Counted from the first letter of the stretch, positions 25,220 through 37,390 are shown. The stretch: 64,000 bases of DNA from Brevundimonas sp. (GCA_016742215.1 JACVCC010000003.1:310001-374000); one strand, 5' to 3'. The notes: generated by a model from the sequence alone, not told the origin. Numbers and translations are program-made.

Positions 25220-25882
25220 ATGTCGCAGGGTCTCAGTGCACGTCAGGAGGAATGCCTCAGGCTGACCGCCTTCCTGACCGACAAGGAGATCGCCGCGCGG
25301 CTGGGCCTGTCCGAGGCCACCGTCAAGAAGCATGTGCACGAGGCCTGCCGCCGACTGGGCGTGAACCGGCGCAAGGCGGCGCTGGCGCTTCTGGAACGAA
25401 ACGTACCAGAGGGTACGAAAGACCCCATTGGCGATGGCGCGTCATCCCCGGCAAATCCTGTCCCAGTCAGTGAGGCAGAACCCGATGTACGCGAACAACA
25501 AACCTCTTCCGCAGTGGACCTGGGACGATCTGGACGCGGTCCTGAACGGGTTCGACCCGGACGGGGCGGACAGCCCGGTGCGCCAGTATCTGATGCGCGG
25601 CCTGGTGGAAGAAGCGGAGGGCGCGAGCCCGAGGGAACTGCTGCAACAGGTTCTGAGCGCGGGCTGGGTGATGGCGCAGATGGGGGCCCGGACCGGCGGC
25701 TCGGCTACCGGCCGCCTCCACGAAGCTGGGGCGTCCGCCTCCTGATCATCCTGGTGATGGTGGTGCTGGCGGCGGTCATGATGCGGGCCATCGCCGACGC
25801 CGTCGTCGACTACCAGCAGCAGGTGAACCGCATCGACGTGCACGCAACAGGCGGCACGGCCGCGGGCAAGGCGGGGCGCTGA
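25220..25882 (+). CDS. LuxR-type HTH protein with C-terminal membrane helix; internal part may not be coding in this frame
   Basis: Residues 1-63 are a GerE/LuxR DNA-binding domain (LTDKEIAARLGLSEATVKKHVHEACRRLGVNRR). The frame then stays open through about 90 codons of Gly/Arg/Pro-rich sequence and ends with a hydrophobic helix, LLIILVMVVLAAVMM, and a short tail (stop 25882). Codons in the HTH (to about 25435) and from about 25715 onward have G/C third positions, but those in between do not, while another frame (25485-25745) does. HTH-linker-membrane-helix regulators exist, so one protein of 220 aa is possible; otherwise it is an HTH protein with a degraded or overprinted linker. Confidence 0.6.
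   Translation: MSQGLSARQEECLRLTAFLTDKEIAARLGLSEATVKKHVHEACRRLGVNRRKAALALLERNVPEGTKDPIGDGASSPANPVPVSEAEPDVREQQTSSAVDLGRSGRGPERVRPGRGGQPGAPVSDARPGGRSGGREPEGTAATGSERGLGDGADGGPDRRLGYRPPPRSWGVRLLIILVMVVLAAVMMRAIADAVVDYQQQVNRIDVHATGGTAAGKAGR
25485..25745 (+). CDS. Candidate overlapping gene inside the LuxR-type gene (86 aa)
   Basis: An ATG preceded by GAGG opens a frame shifted relative to the LuxR-type gene. About 85 percent of its codons end in G or C, as in surrounding genes, against about half in the LuxR frame over the same bases. The product is acidic and helix-rich (PQWTWDDLDAVLNGFDPDGA, YLMRGLVEEAEG, LLQQVLSAGWVMAQMGAR) with no membrane segment. I do not recognise a family. Alternatives are a compensating frameshift pair in one longer protein, or a genuine nested gene. 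Confidence 0.5.
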   Translation: MYANNKPLPQWTWDDLDAVLNGFDPDGADSPVRQYLMRGLVEEAEGASPRELLQQVLSAGWVMAQMGARTGGSATGRLHEAGASAS

Positions 25883-25916
25883 CGCTCCGCGGCCCGACGG
25901 GGCAGGAGTCCGGACG

Positions 25917-26381
25917 ATGACGCCATTCCAGACCTTCTATCTGGTGCTCAGCCTGGTGGTGTTCGCGCTGGCGTGGACGCGCGGCGGGCACACCGAACGG
26001 GCTGGCGTCGCCATCATGGTTTGCGCCTATGTCGTCAGCCTGGTGGCCCAGTTCATCCACCTGAACGGCTTCCGTATCGCGGAAGCGGCCATCGATCTGG
26101 CGGTGCTGTCCGGCTTCGCCTGGCTGGCGTTGCGCCGTGATCGCTGGTGGACCCTGGCGGCGACCGCCCTGGCCGTGCTGGTGATGGTGGCGCACACCCT
26201 GACCTTCCTGAGCCCGGACCTGACCCTCCAGCAGATCCGCGCCGACATCGCCGCCCGCTGGGGGATCGGCGTTCTGGTGATCCTGTCGCTCGGCGCCGGC
26301 GTGATTGAGCGCTGGATGGCGGGAGAGGCTCCGGCCAGCCGCCTGGCGGACTGGAAGCCGCGTCGCGCACCGACCACTTGA
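25917..26381 (+). CDS. Integral membrane protein of unknown function (154 aa)
   Basis: Four membrane helices (about 3-20, 28-48, 53-70, 76-97) and a fifth hydrophobic stretch ([20 protein letters not shown]) before a basic tail. AGGAG (25904-25908) supports the ATG. No motif identifies a function. Its stop codon lies one base before the perfect inverted repeat in front of metK. Confidence 0.65.
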   Translation: MTPFQTFYLVLSLVVFALAWTRGGHTERAGVAIMVCAYVVSLVAQFIHLNGFRIAEAAIDLAVLSGFAWLALRRDRWWTLAATALAVLVMVAHTLTFLSPDLTLQQIRADIAARWGIGVLVILSLGAGVIERWMAGEAPASRLADWKPRRAPTT

Positions 26382-26405
26382 ACATATAAACATATCTTTA
26401 TATGT
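26382..26405. promoter_or_regulatory. Perfect inverted repeat (operator-like) upstream of metK
   Basis: ACATATAAA (26382-26390), a 6-base centre CATATC, then TTTATATGT (26397-26405): nine perfectly paired bases in a strikingly AT-rich patch of this high-GC genome, 32 bases before the metK start. Position and symmetry suggest a repressor site. ArsR-family regulators of the methionine/SAM cycle (SahR, SamR) with AT-rich palindromes are known in Proteobacteria, and this could be such a site, but I recall no exact motif and no regulator gene is adjacent. Confidence 0.55.
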
Positions 26406-26409
26406 CTGC

Positions 26410-26431
26410 GGGCCTTCGATCCGAGGAGCCC
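26410..26431 (+). promoter_or_regulatory. Hairpin masking the metK Shine-Dalgarno sequence
   Basis: GGGC (26410-26413) pairs with GCCC (26428-26431), and CTTC (26414-26417) with GAGG (26423-26426) with one T.G pair, leaving loop GATCC and a single bulged A. The GAGGAG Shine-Dalgarno (26423-26428) of metK is inside the 3' strand, so folding would reduce initiation at the TTG start. It could be a translational control element. No known SAM riboswitch could be matched by eye. Confidence 0.35.
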
Positions 26432-26436
26432 ACGTT

Positions 26437-27626
<1,190 letters not shown>

Positions 27627-27630
<4 letters not shown>

Positions 27631-27717
27631 GGATTAGGGGCTAGGGATTAGGGATCAGGGGCGTTACTGGACCGATCGCCTCCGCCTCGCACCTATTCCC
27701 TAGCCCCTAGTCCCTTC
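27627..27717. repeat. Inverted element with 7-bp repeat arms (GGGATTA type)
   Basis: The left arm (27627-27661) is a run of heptads such as CTAGGGA, TTAGGGG, CTAGGGA, TTAGGGA, TCAGGGG; the right arm (27695-27717) carries the reverse complement (TTCCCTA, GCCCCTA, GTCCCTT). About 20 bases of the arms pair with two mismatches around a unique centre of about 33 bases. The element fills the whole metK-trmB gap and begins inside the metK stop codon. Confidence 0.7.
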
Positions 27718-27722
27718 CTTCT

Positions 27723-28430
27723 ATGTCTTCCGATAACGACACCTCCAACACCCCGACCTGGGGTCCGCTGCGCTCGTTCGGGCGTATCCGTTCGCGCACG
27801 TTGAAGCCGCGGCAAGCGGCGCTGTTCGACACCCTGTTGCCGGCCATCGCCGTGCCGAATCCGAAGGCGGGGCCAGTCGATCCGAAGGTGCTGATGCCGG
27901 AGGCGACCGAGGCGTGGCTGGAGATCGGGTTCGGCGGCGGCGAGCATCTGGCCGAACAGGCGTCGCGTCATCCGAACGCGCTGATGATCGGCTGCGAGCC
28001 CTTCCTGAATGGCGTCGGCTCGGCCCTGCGCCACATCGAGGAGCGCGGGCTGAAGAACGTGCGCCTGCATGCGGACGACGCCCGCGACGTGATGGCGGCC
28101 CTGCCGGACGCCTCGCTGGATCGCGTGATGATCCTGTTCCCCGACCCGTGGCACAAGGCGCGACACAACAAGCGCCGCCTGATCCAGGACGAGAGCGCCG
28201 CCGAGATCGCGCGCCTGCTGAAGCCGGGCGGGCGCCTGCGGTTCGTGACCGACTGGAAGGACTATGCCGAGTGGGCGCTGGAGCGTCTGGAGCGGACGCC
28301 GGGTCTGGAATGGACCGCCGACCGCGCCGACGACTGGAAGATCGCGCCGAAAGACCACGTCGTCACCCGGTACGAGGAGAAGAAGCTGGGCGACACCGAC
28401 CCGATCTTCCTGGAGTTCGTTCGCGTCTGA
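27723..28430 (+). CDS. trmB: tRNA (guanine-N7-)-methyltransferase
   Basis: 235 residues. Methylates G46 of tRNA with SAM. Motif I is WLEIGFGGGEHLAEQA; family signatures are IGCEPFLNGVGSAL and RVMILFPDPWHKARHNKRRLIQ (read in two parts: RVMILFPDPW, KARHNKRRLIQ); C-terminal TDWKDYAEWAL and TRYEEKKLG complete the set. ATG at 27723 follows the repeat element directly. Its neighbour metK makes its methyl donor. Confidence 0.95.
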   Translation: MSSDNDTSNTPTWGPLRSFGRIRSRTLKPRQAALFDTLLPAIAVPNPKAGPVDPKVLMPEATEAWLEIGFGGGEHLAEQASRHPNALMIGCEPFLNGVGSALRHIEERGLKNVRLHADDARDVMAALPDASLDRVMILFPDPWHKARHNKRRLIQDESAAEIARLLKPGGRLRFVTDWKDYAEWALERLERTPGLEWTADRADDWKIAPKDHVVTRYEEKKLGDTDPIFLEFVRV

Positions 28431-28451
28431 TCCGGGCGACCTCGGCTGCGA

Positions 28452-29399
28452 TCAGGCCGTGTGGATCTGGCGAACGGCGTCGGTCAGGCCGGCGTTGTAG
28501 CTGCGCAGCACGCTGGTCGCGATGTCGGTCCAGCGGGCCGGATCGGCGACGATGCGGGCATCGCTGACATTGACGTTGGCCAGGGCCTGCAAGGTGCTGG
28601 CGCCGTCGGTCGAAGCCAGATCGGCGTGGTAGTTGCGGTTCGAGTAGCCGTCGTCGGTCGGGATCAGCGTCGCCATGACCAGCCGTCCGCGCGCATCCGC
28701 CGCCGAGGCGATGAAGCCCGAAGGTGCGCCGCGCAGCCCCAGCACGACCCGGCCGTGGGCGCCCGAGGAAGATCGACGCATCCGGGCATAATCGACCCAG
28801 ACCACCGGCGTCAGCATGATGGCGTCCAGCTCGGCCGAGGCCGCCGCCAGCCGGTTCCGGGCGCCGAGGCCCGCGATCATGCTGTTTGGCTCGCCCGAAT
28901 AACCGGCCACCATGGGTGCGGTCGTGGATCCCAGGGTCAGCCAGTTCTGGGCCACGGTGACGCCATCGAAGGTGCCGCGACCCGAGTTCCGGTTGCCCTC
29001 TCGCATGGGCGTCCGCGCCGCCGCAATGGCGGCCCGGGTCTCCTCGGCGCCGACCACGGTCTCACCCGCCGCGGCCAGTCGGGCCCGCAGGTCCTGACAA
29101 CCGGCTTCGGCGACCTCGGCCATCATTCCGGGCGAGACGCCGTAGAGGGCGGTGTTGATCATGGCGCTGCCATCGGCGCCGGGGGCCAGGGTGCGGCCGG
29201 TGTAGAAATAGCTGACCCCGTAGCTGGCGACCGCGACCTTGGGCCGATGGCGGATGGCGCGTCCCTGGGCGATGTTGAACCGGACCGGGAACTCCGGTCC
29301 TGCCAGCTGCGGGGCGGCGAAGGCGACACCGGGGAGGGCCGAGGCCAGGGGCAGCGCCAGGGCGCCGGCGAACACCTGCCGTCGGTCGATGCGGGACAT
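28452..29399 (-). CDS. Tat-exported protein of unknown function (315 aa)
   Basis: The N-terminus reads MSRIDRRQVFAGALALPLAS: a twin-arginine motif DRRQVF followed by a hydrophobic stretch ending near AFA-AP, so export folded through Tat is likely. The ATG at 29399 places the motif at the N-terminus; an ATG eight codons earlier is possible. The mature part has no motif I recognise; it is rich in Ala/Gly with a single cysteine (EAGCQDL). A cofactor or assembled state before export is implied by Tat use. Confidence 0.7.
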   Translation of the reverse strand: MSRIDRRQVFAGALALPLASALPGVAFAAPQLAGPEFPVRFNIAQGRAIRHRPKVAVASYGVSYFYTGRTLAPGADGSAMINTALYGVSPGMMAEVAEAGCQDLRARLAAAGETVVGAEETRAAIAAARTPMREGNRNSGRGTFDGVTVAQNWLTLGSTTAPMVAGYSGEPNSMIAGLGARNRLAAASAELDAIMLTPVVWVDYARMRRSSSGAHGRVVLGLRGAPSGFIASAADARGRLVMATLIPTDDGYSNRNYHADLASTDGASTLQALANVNVSDARIVADPARWTDIATSVLRSYNAGLTDAVRQIHTA

Positions 29400-29599
29400 G
29401 GGGTGGGTCACGAGCGCCTCCATCGCTGCTGATCCGTCCAGCCTAGCCCTGACCCGGGCGGCCAGAACCTGACGATTACTTACCGAACATCGGTACGGGG
29501 CGGTGTGGACATCAGCTTCCGAAAGGAGAGATCGTCCGCCGTGTCAGGCGACTGTCGTGCAGAACCGCGCCGTCGCGGCAAGGCAGTTGAAGGCGATTC

Positions 29600-30013
29600 A
29601 TGAAGAAGGCGCTCGCGATCATCCTGTTTGGCGTGCTGCTGGGCGTCGCCCTGTGCCAGGCGCCGATCGAAAGGCTGACGCCCCAGGCCGGGCCCTTGTC
29701 CGGCGAGCCCTGTCCGTCGGTCGCCCGCAGCGCCGTGAGGGATATCCGCTTCGGGGCGGGTGACGCCATCGATCGGGGCCGCGCTGACGCGATCCGCTTT
29801 TCGCGCGACTACATCGGCTATCGCTGCAGCGGCGTTCAGGACCGGGTGTCATGCACTGCGACCGGGCCGACTGTCGCCGAGGCCCGCTCGCAGGAGACCG
29901 TCGCCCTGTTCGAGATACCGGCCGGTCGCTCGGCCCGCCTGCTGCTCCACCGGCAGGTCGCCTCGTGCGTGCTGGACCCGGTCGCGACCTCGGGAGCGGA
30001 GTCGGCGGGATAG
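29600..30013 (+). CDS. Small secreted or membrane-anchored protein (137 aa)
   Basis: The N-terminus is KKALAIILFGVLLGVALCQA, a signal peptide with a cysteine near its end; the residues before it (GVALC) only weakly resemble a lipobox. The mature part has four further cysteines (EPCPS, YRCSG, VSCTA, ASCVL) that could form two disulfides, consistent with the periplasm. I recognise no family. It is divergent from the Tat-exported protein gene. Confidence 0.6.
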   Translation: MKKALAIILFGVLLGVALCQAPIERLTPQAGPLSGEPCPSVARSAVRDIRFGAGDAIDRGRADAIRFSRDYIGYRCSGVQDRVSCTATGPTVAEARSQETVALFEIPAGRSARLLLHRQVASCVLDPVATSGAESAG

Positions 30014-30020
30014 GGGGGCT

Positions 30021-30539
30021 TCAGGCCGGGAAGGCGCTTCGCAGCCCTGCCGCAGCCGCGACCACCAGAACCGACTTCACGACCATGCCGATCAGGAAGG
30101 GCGTGAAGCCGTAGGCGAGGGCGTCGGTCAGGCCGATCGAGGTGGCGAGCCAGCCGGCGCCGATCGCGAGGATCAGGATGTGGGCCGCGATCATCAGCCC
30201 CGTCTTCCTGAGGGGGCCGCGCAAGGCGTCACAGGTAAACATTGCACCGACCAGCGCCGCTGCAATCGGGAAGGCGAACAAGTAGCCGGCGGTGGGGCCC
30301 GAGAAGGGAGCGAGGCCCGAGGCCCCATCGGACAGGATCGGCAGTCCGGCCGCTGCCGCCGCGAGATAGAGCAGTACCGAGGCAGCCCCGCGCCAGAGAC
30401 CGAGGACCGCGCCGGCAAGCAGGACGGCGAAGGTCTGCATGGTCATCGGCACCGGCGCCATCGGCACATTGATTTGGGCGCCCAGGGCCATCAGGCCGGC
30501 GAAGGCGACGATCAGCAGCAGTGGCAGGGCGCGGCGCAT
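30021..30539 (-). CDS. bioY: Biotin transporter BioY
   Basis: 172-residue S component of an ECF-type biotin uptake system with six membrane helices. The conserved ALGAQINVPMAPVPMTMQT and GPTAGYLFAFPIAAALVG segments are diagnostic for BioY. The start at 30539 follows the basic MRRALPLL opening; longer frames upstream are non-coding. No ECF ATPase (BioM) or T component (BioN) is nearby, as in the many Alphaproteobacteria where BioY stands alone. No BioR-type box was seen. Confidence 0.9.
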   Translation of the reverse strand: MRRALPLLLIVAFAGLMALGAQINVPMAPVPMTMQTFAVLLAGAVLGLWRGAASVLLYLAAAAAGLPILSDGASGLAPFSGPTAGYLFAFPIAAALVGAMFTCDALRGPLRKTGLMIAAHILILAIGAGWLATSIGLTDALAYGFTPFLIGMVVKSVLVVAAAAGLRSAFPA

Positions 30540-30635
30540 GGGTCTGGCAACCACGTTGGTCGCACAGGTGCAAGCCGACGCTGGATTTCGGGCGGGCAGC
30601 GGGGCAGTAACGGCGCAACGATCAGAGGAAACGCC

Positions 30636-31139
30636 ATGACCTTCACCGTCGCCGAAACCGCTCCCGCCATGTTCCTGCGCGGCCTGCGCGCGCTGGATCA
30701 CCTGCTCGATCTGGCTGCGGCTTCGGGACAGGACGAGGCGGAGATCCTCGCCACGCGTCTGGCCCCCGACATGATGCCGTTCGCCGCCCAGGTCCGGATG
30801 GCGTCCTTCTCGGGACGCAGCTGCATCGCCCGCCTGACGGGCCAGCACTGGCCGAAGACCGACGACACGGAGGCGACGCTGGCGGAGCTGAAGGCCACGG
30901 TCGCCCTGTCGATCGCCTTTGTCGAGGCGGCCGGAGCCGCGGCGTATGACGGCGCCGAGGCCCGCCGGATTGAACTGCGCTTCCCGGGCGTGGAGCTGGA
31001 CTTCAACGGCGAGGGCTATCTGACCAGCTTCGCCCTGCCCAACTTCTATTTCCACGTCAGCATGGCCTACGCGATCTTGCGCCAGCGCGGCGTGCCGCTG
31101 GGCAAGAAGGACTATCTGGGTCAGCTGGCGCTGATCTGA
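30636..31139 (+). CDS. DUF1993-family protein (167 aa)
   Basis: AGAGGAAA (30624-30631) precedes the ATG. The single domain resembles DUF1993 proteins: MFLRGLRALDHLLDLA, RLAPDMMPFAAQVRMA and the C-terminal FALPNFYFHVSMAYAILR followed by GVPLGKKDYLG. The fold is a helical bundle related to DinB-like proteins. Function unknown. Single-gene unit, ending about 25 bases before the rimP promoter. Confidence 0.85.
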   Translation: MTFTVAETAPAMFLRGLRALDHLLDLAAASGQDEAEILATRLAPDMMPFAAQVRMASFSGRSCIARLTGQHWPKTDDTEATLAELKATVALSIAFVEAAGAAAYDGAEARRIELRFPGVELDFNGEGYLTSFALPNFYFHVSMAYAILRQRGVPLGKKDYLGQLALI

Positions 31140-31164
31140 ATCGACGCGGGGCTTGCGGGAGGGG

Positions 31165-31193
31165 CTGACAAACCCCTCCGGCGGGTCTATATG
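31165..31193 (+). promoter_or_regulatory. Putative promoter of the rimP-nusA-infB operon
   Basis: CTGACA (31165-31170) and TATATG (31188-31193) are spaced by 17 bases, and transcription would start near 31200. The -35 is embedded in GAGGGG-CTGACAAA-CCCCTC, a 6-bp inverted repeat that could be an operator. The predicted leader of about 87 nt contains the terminator-like hairpin at 31235-31269. Confidence 0.5.
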
Positions 31194-31234
31194 CCGCCCC
31201 ACATCGTTAGACCGGCTCCTAACGGCGCCGTTTG

Positions 31235-31269
31235 AAGCGGCGGCCGAACCGGTCAGCCGCTTTTGTTTT
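31235..31269 (+). terminator. Terminator-like hairpin in the rimP leader (possible attenuator)
   Basis: AAGCGGC (31235-31241) pairs perfectly with GCCGCTT (31256-31262), followed by TTTTGTTTT, the form of an intrinsic terminator, placed 18 bases before the rimP start rather than after a gene. Upstream GACCGG (31210-31215) is complementary to CCGGTC (31249-31254) in the loop, offering an alternative fold. NusA autoregulation in the rimP-nusA leader is known in E. coli. Confidence 0.6.
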
Positions 31270-31286
31270 GCCCGGGACCCGACCGC

Positions 31287-31832
31287 TTGAAGGCCAAGAC
31301 CGCAGAAGACCGCCAGCTCCTGGAGCTGATCGAACCCATCGCCGAAAGCCTGGGTCTCGAGGTCGTGCGCGTGCGCCTGATGGGCGGGACCCAGCGCCGA
31401 CGTCTGCAGATCATGGCCGAGCGCGCCAGCGATCACGATATCGCGGTCGAGGAATGCGCCCGTCTGAGCCGCGCGGTGTCGGAAGTGTTCGACGCCGCCG
31501 ATCCGATCGCCGGGGAATATCTGCTGGAGGTCTCGTCACCGGGCATTGATCGTCCGCTGACCCGCTTCACCGACTTCGACCTGTTCGAGGGTCTGGAAGC
31601 GCGTCTGGAGACGGACCGGATGGTCGAGGGCCGCAAGCGCTTCAAGGGCGTGCTGGCCGGAACCGAGGACGACAATATCGCCATCGATCTGGAGGGGGAG
31701 GAAGACACCGCCCTGATCCCGTTCGCCTGGCTGGTCGACGCCAAGCTGGTGCTGACCGATGAGCTGATGAAGGCGGGGGCCGAGAAGCGCGCCGCCCGCA
31801 ATGACGACAACCTGACTGAGGCTGAGGACTAA
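31287..31832 (+). CDS. rimP: Ribosome maturation factor RimP
   Basis: 181 residues. Helps assemble the 30S subunit. RimP segments: [38 protein letters not shown] and [15 protein letters not shown], then the C-terminal SH3-like domain. The start is TTG at 31287 (protein [10 protein letters not shown]), with only GGGA upstream; an earlier in-frame TTG at 31263 would start inside the T-run of the leader hairpin. The last residues are charged. It is 4 bases before nusA, the usual pairing. Confidence 0.93.
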   Translation: MKAKTAEDRQLLELIEPIAESLGLEVVRVRLMGGTQRRRLQIMAERASDHDIAVEECARLSRAVSEVFDAADPIAGEYLLEVSSPGIDRPLTRFTDFDLFEGLEARLETDRMVEGRKRFKGVLAGTEDDNIAIDLEGEEDTALIPFAWLVDAKLVLTDELMKAGAEKRAARNDDNLTEAED

Positions 31833-31836
31833 TCAC

Positions 31837-33570
31837 ATGGCCGTTGGCGTTTCCGCGAACCGTCTCGAGCTGCTGCAGATCGCCGATGCGGTCGCGCGCG
31901 AAAAGAACATCGACAAGGAGATCGTCATCGAGGCGATCGAGGAAGCGATCCAGAAGGGCGCCAAGGCCCGCTACGGCGCGCACCACGACATTCGCGCCAA
32001 GATCGATCACAAGACCGGCGAACTGGCCCTGACCCGTCACGTCACCATCGTCGCCGACGACTGGCAGCCGGAAGACGAGCTGGAGGAGTTCAACGACAGC
32101 GCCATGGTGCGCCTGCGCGACGCCTCCAAGCGCGATCCGGAAGCCGAGGTCGGCAAGGAATACATCGAGCACCTGCCGCCGTTCGAGTTCGGCCGCGTGC
32201 AGACGCAGATGGCCCGCCAGGTCGTGACCGGGAAGGTCCGCGAGGCCGAGCGCGCCAACCAGTACGAAGAGTTCAAGGATCGCGTCGGCGAGATCGTCAA
32301 CGGCACGGTCAAGCGCGTCGAGTACGGCAACACCATCGTCGATCTGGGTCGTGGCGAAGGCATCATGCGCCGCAACGACTCGATCCCGCGCGAGGTGTTC
32401 AACATCGGCGACCGGATCCGCACCTACATCTACGACGTCCGCCCCGAGGCGAAGGGCCCGCAGGTCATGCTGTCGCGCTCGCACCCGGGCTTCATGGCCA
32501 AGCTGTTCGCGCAGGAAGTGCCGGAAGTGTACGACGGCGTCATTGAGATCCGCGCCGCCGCCCGCGACGCCGGTTCACGCGCCAAGATGGCCGTGCTGTC
32601 GAACGACAGCTCGATCGATCCGGTCGGCGCCTGTGTCGGTATGCGCGGCTCGCGCGTGCAGGCGGTCGTGGCCGAGCTGCAGGGCGAGAAGATCGACATC
32701 ATCCAGTGGAACAACGACGAGCCGACGTTCATCGTGAACGCCCTGGCCCCGGCGGAAGTGTCCAAGGTCGTGCTCGATGAAGAAGCCGATCGCGTCGAGG
32801 TGGTGGTGCCGGACGAGCAGCTGTCGCTGGCCATCGGCCGCCGCGGCCAGAACGTCCGCCTCGCCTCGCAGCTGACCGGCTGGCAGATCGACATCATCAC
32901 CGAGTCGCAGGACTCCGAGCGTCGCCAGCGCGAGTTCACCGAGCGTACCGCCCTGTTCCAGGAAGCCCTGGACGTGGACGAGGTCATCGCCCAGCTGCTG
33001 GTCACCGAAGGCTTCGCCACGGTGGAAGACCTGGCCTATGTCGAACCGTACGAAATCTCGGAGATCGAGGGCTTCGACGAGGACACCGCCGAGGAACTGC
33101 AGACCCGCGCCCGCGAGTTCCTGGACCGCAAGGCCGCCGAGCTGGACGCCAAGCGGACCGAGCTGGGCGTCGAGGACGGCGTTCTGGAAGTGCCGGGCGT
33201 GACCCTGGCCATGGCGGTTGCCCTGGGCGAGGGCGGCGTGAAGACCGTCGAGGATCTGGCCGATCTGGCCACCGATGAGATCCGCGGCGGCTTCGAGGTT
33301 CGCGGCGGCGAGCGCGTGAAGGTTCCGGGCGTTCTGGAAAGCTTCAACCTGGCGCAGGAAGACGCCGAGCTGCTGATCCTGCAGGCCCGCGTGGCCGCCG
33401 GCTGGATTGACGCCTCGGAGCTGCCGCAGCCGGAGCCCGAGCCGGAATACGAGGAAGAGTTCGCCGAGGGCGAATACGACGCGGATGCGATCTTCGCCGA
33501 TGCCGGTGAAGCGACCGACGGCGATGCGGAGGCTTCGGAAGAAGCCGCCGACGAACCCGAAAACGCGTGA
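31837..33570 (+). CDS. nusA: Transcription termination/antitermination factor NusA
   Basis: 577 residues. Binds RNA polymerase and nascent RNA. Domains: N-terminal polymerase-binding domain (1-125), S1 (about 135-200, [22 protein letters not shown]), KH1 and KH2 (about 205-345, [18 protein letters not shown] and [16 protein letters not shown]), then two acidic helix-hairpin repeats (about 365-530, [11 protein letters not shown] and [12 protein letters not shown]) and a Glu/Asp-rich tail. ATG follows GAGGAC. Longer than E. coli NusA (495) mainly through the tail. Confidence 0.97.
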   Translation: MAVGVSANRLELLQIADAVAREKNIDKEIVIEAIEEAIQKGAKARYGAHHDIRAKIDHKTGELALTRHVTIVADDWQPEDELEEFNDSAMVRLRDASKRDPEAEVGKEYIEHLPPFEFGRVQTQMARQVVTGKVREAERANQYEEFKDRVGEIVNGTVKRVEYGNTIVDLGRGEGIMRRNDSIPREVFNIGDRIRTYIYDVRPEAKGPQVMLSRSHPGFMAKLFAQEVPEVYDGVIEIRAAARDAGSRAKMAVLSNDSSIDPVGACVGMRGSRVQAVVAELQGEKIDIIQWNNDEPTFIVNALAPAEVSKVVLDEEADRVEVVVPDEQLSLAIGRRGQNVRLASQLTGWQIDIITESQDSERRQREFTERTALFQEALDVDEVIAQLLVTEGFATVEDLAYVEPYEISEIEGFDEDTAEELQTRAREFLDRKAAELDAKRTELGVEDGVLEVPGVTLAMAVALGEGGVKTVEDLADLATDEIRGGFEVRGGERVKVPGVLESFNLAQEDAELLILQARVAAGWIDASELPQPEPEPEYEEEFAEGEYDADAIFADAGEATDGDAEASEEAADEPENA

Positions 33571-33588
33571 TGGGAGCCCCTGCCGTCC

Positions 33589-34257
33589 ATGAGTTTGCGC
33601 GAAGCAACGATCGATAGGGAACGCCGTGACCTGGTCACTCACCAGGTCATGGACGAGTCTCGTCTGATCCGCTTCGTCGCCGCTCCGGACGGCACGGTCG
33701 CCCCCGACTTGGCGCGCAAGCTGCCGGGCCGTGGCCTGTGGGTCGCGGCCGACCGCGCCTCGATCGAGGCGGCGGTGAAGAAGAACCTGTTCAGCCGGGC
33801 GGCCAAGGCGCCGCTGAAGCCGGCCGGCGACCTGCCGGATCTGGTCGAGAGCCTGCTTGTCCGACGGTGTCTGGACCAGCTGGGGCTTGCCCGGCGCGAG
33901 GGCGTTCTTATCTCTGGCTTCGAGAAGTCGGCCGCCGCGATCCGATCGGGCAAGGCCGCCTGGCTGGTCGAGGCCGCGGACGGCTCGGCCGATGGCCGGG
34001 GCAAGCTGCTGGCGCTGGCGAAACATCAGCAACCGGCCCCCGGAATCTGCGGCGCCTTCACCGCTGACGATTTGAGTTTGGCCCTCGGGCTGGAAAATGC
34101 GATACACGCCGTCCTGCTTGAGGGCGGGCGGGCTGATCGCTGGACCGTAGAGGTCGAACGACTGGCGGGATTTCGACCGTTGACGCCGTCCGCATGGACC
34201 GGCGACGCGGCTGGGGACCCGGATGGATTTGCAGACGGGCGGGGTTCTACCTCCTGA
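33589..34257 (+). CDS. YlxR/DUF448 RNA-binding domain fused to an L7Ae-like domain (222 aa)
   Basis: Residues about 10-80 match the YlxR (RnpM) domain always found between nusA and infB: RLIRFVAAPDGTVAPDLARKLPGRGLWVA (read as LIRFVAAPDG and KLPGRGLWVA). Residues about 85-170 resemble the L7Ae/L30e RNA-binding fold (LLVRRCLDQLGLARREGVLISGF). The cysteine expected in the ERRC opening is replaced (RERRDLVT). A C-terminal tail of about 50 residues is unassigned. YlxR proteins modulate RNase P in Bacillus; the role here is inferred. Confidence 0.87.
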   Translation: MSLREATIDRERRDLVTHQVMDESRLIRFVAAPDGTVAPDLARKLPGRGLWVAADRASIEAAVKKNLFSRAAKAPLKPAGDLPDLVESLLVRRCLDQLGLARREGVLISGFEKSAAAIRSGKAAWLVEAADGSADGRGKLLALAKHQQPAPGICGAFTADDLSLALGLENAIHAVLLEGGRADRWTVEVERLAGFRPLTPSAWTGDAAGDPDGFADGRGSTS

Positions 34258-34300
34258 AAAGGGGCAGGGCGCCGCACGGCTTTTTGTGTTTGGACGACGG

Positions 34301-34317
34301 CCCGGGACTGTCCCGGG
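34301..34317. repeat. Perfect palindrome before infB
   Basis: CCCGGGAC-T-GTCCCGGG is 17 bases of perfect symmetry, 19 bases before the infB ATG and within its leader. Upstream, GCCG-CAC-GGC followed by TTTTT (about 34271-34285) could be a weak terminator. Both may modulate infB translation or read-through from nusA, which cannot be judged from sequence alone. Confidence 0.35.
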
Positions 34318-34336
34318 TCGAAAGTAAAGCGACCGG

Positions 34337-37369
<3,033 letters not shown>

Positions 37370-37390
37370 GCGTCAGTCTGACCCAACTGA

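Noticed and set aside
26382..26436. SAM riboswitch before metK
   Set aside because: The leader is too short and lacks the conserved cores of the SAM classes I know; only a palindrome and a small hairpin can be supported.
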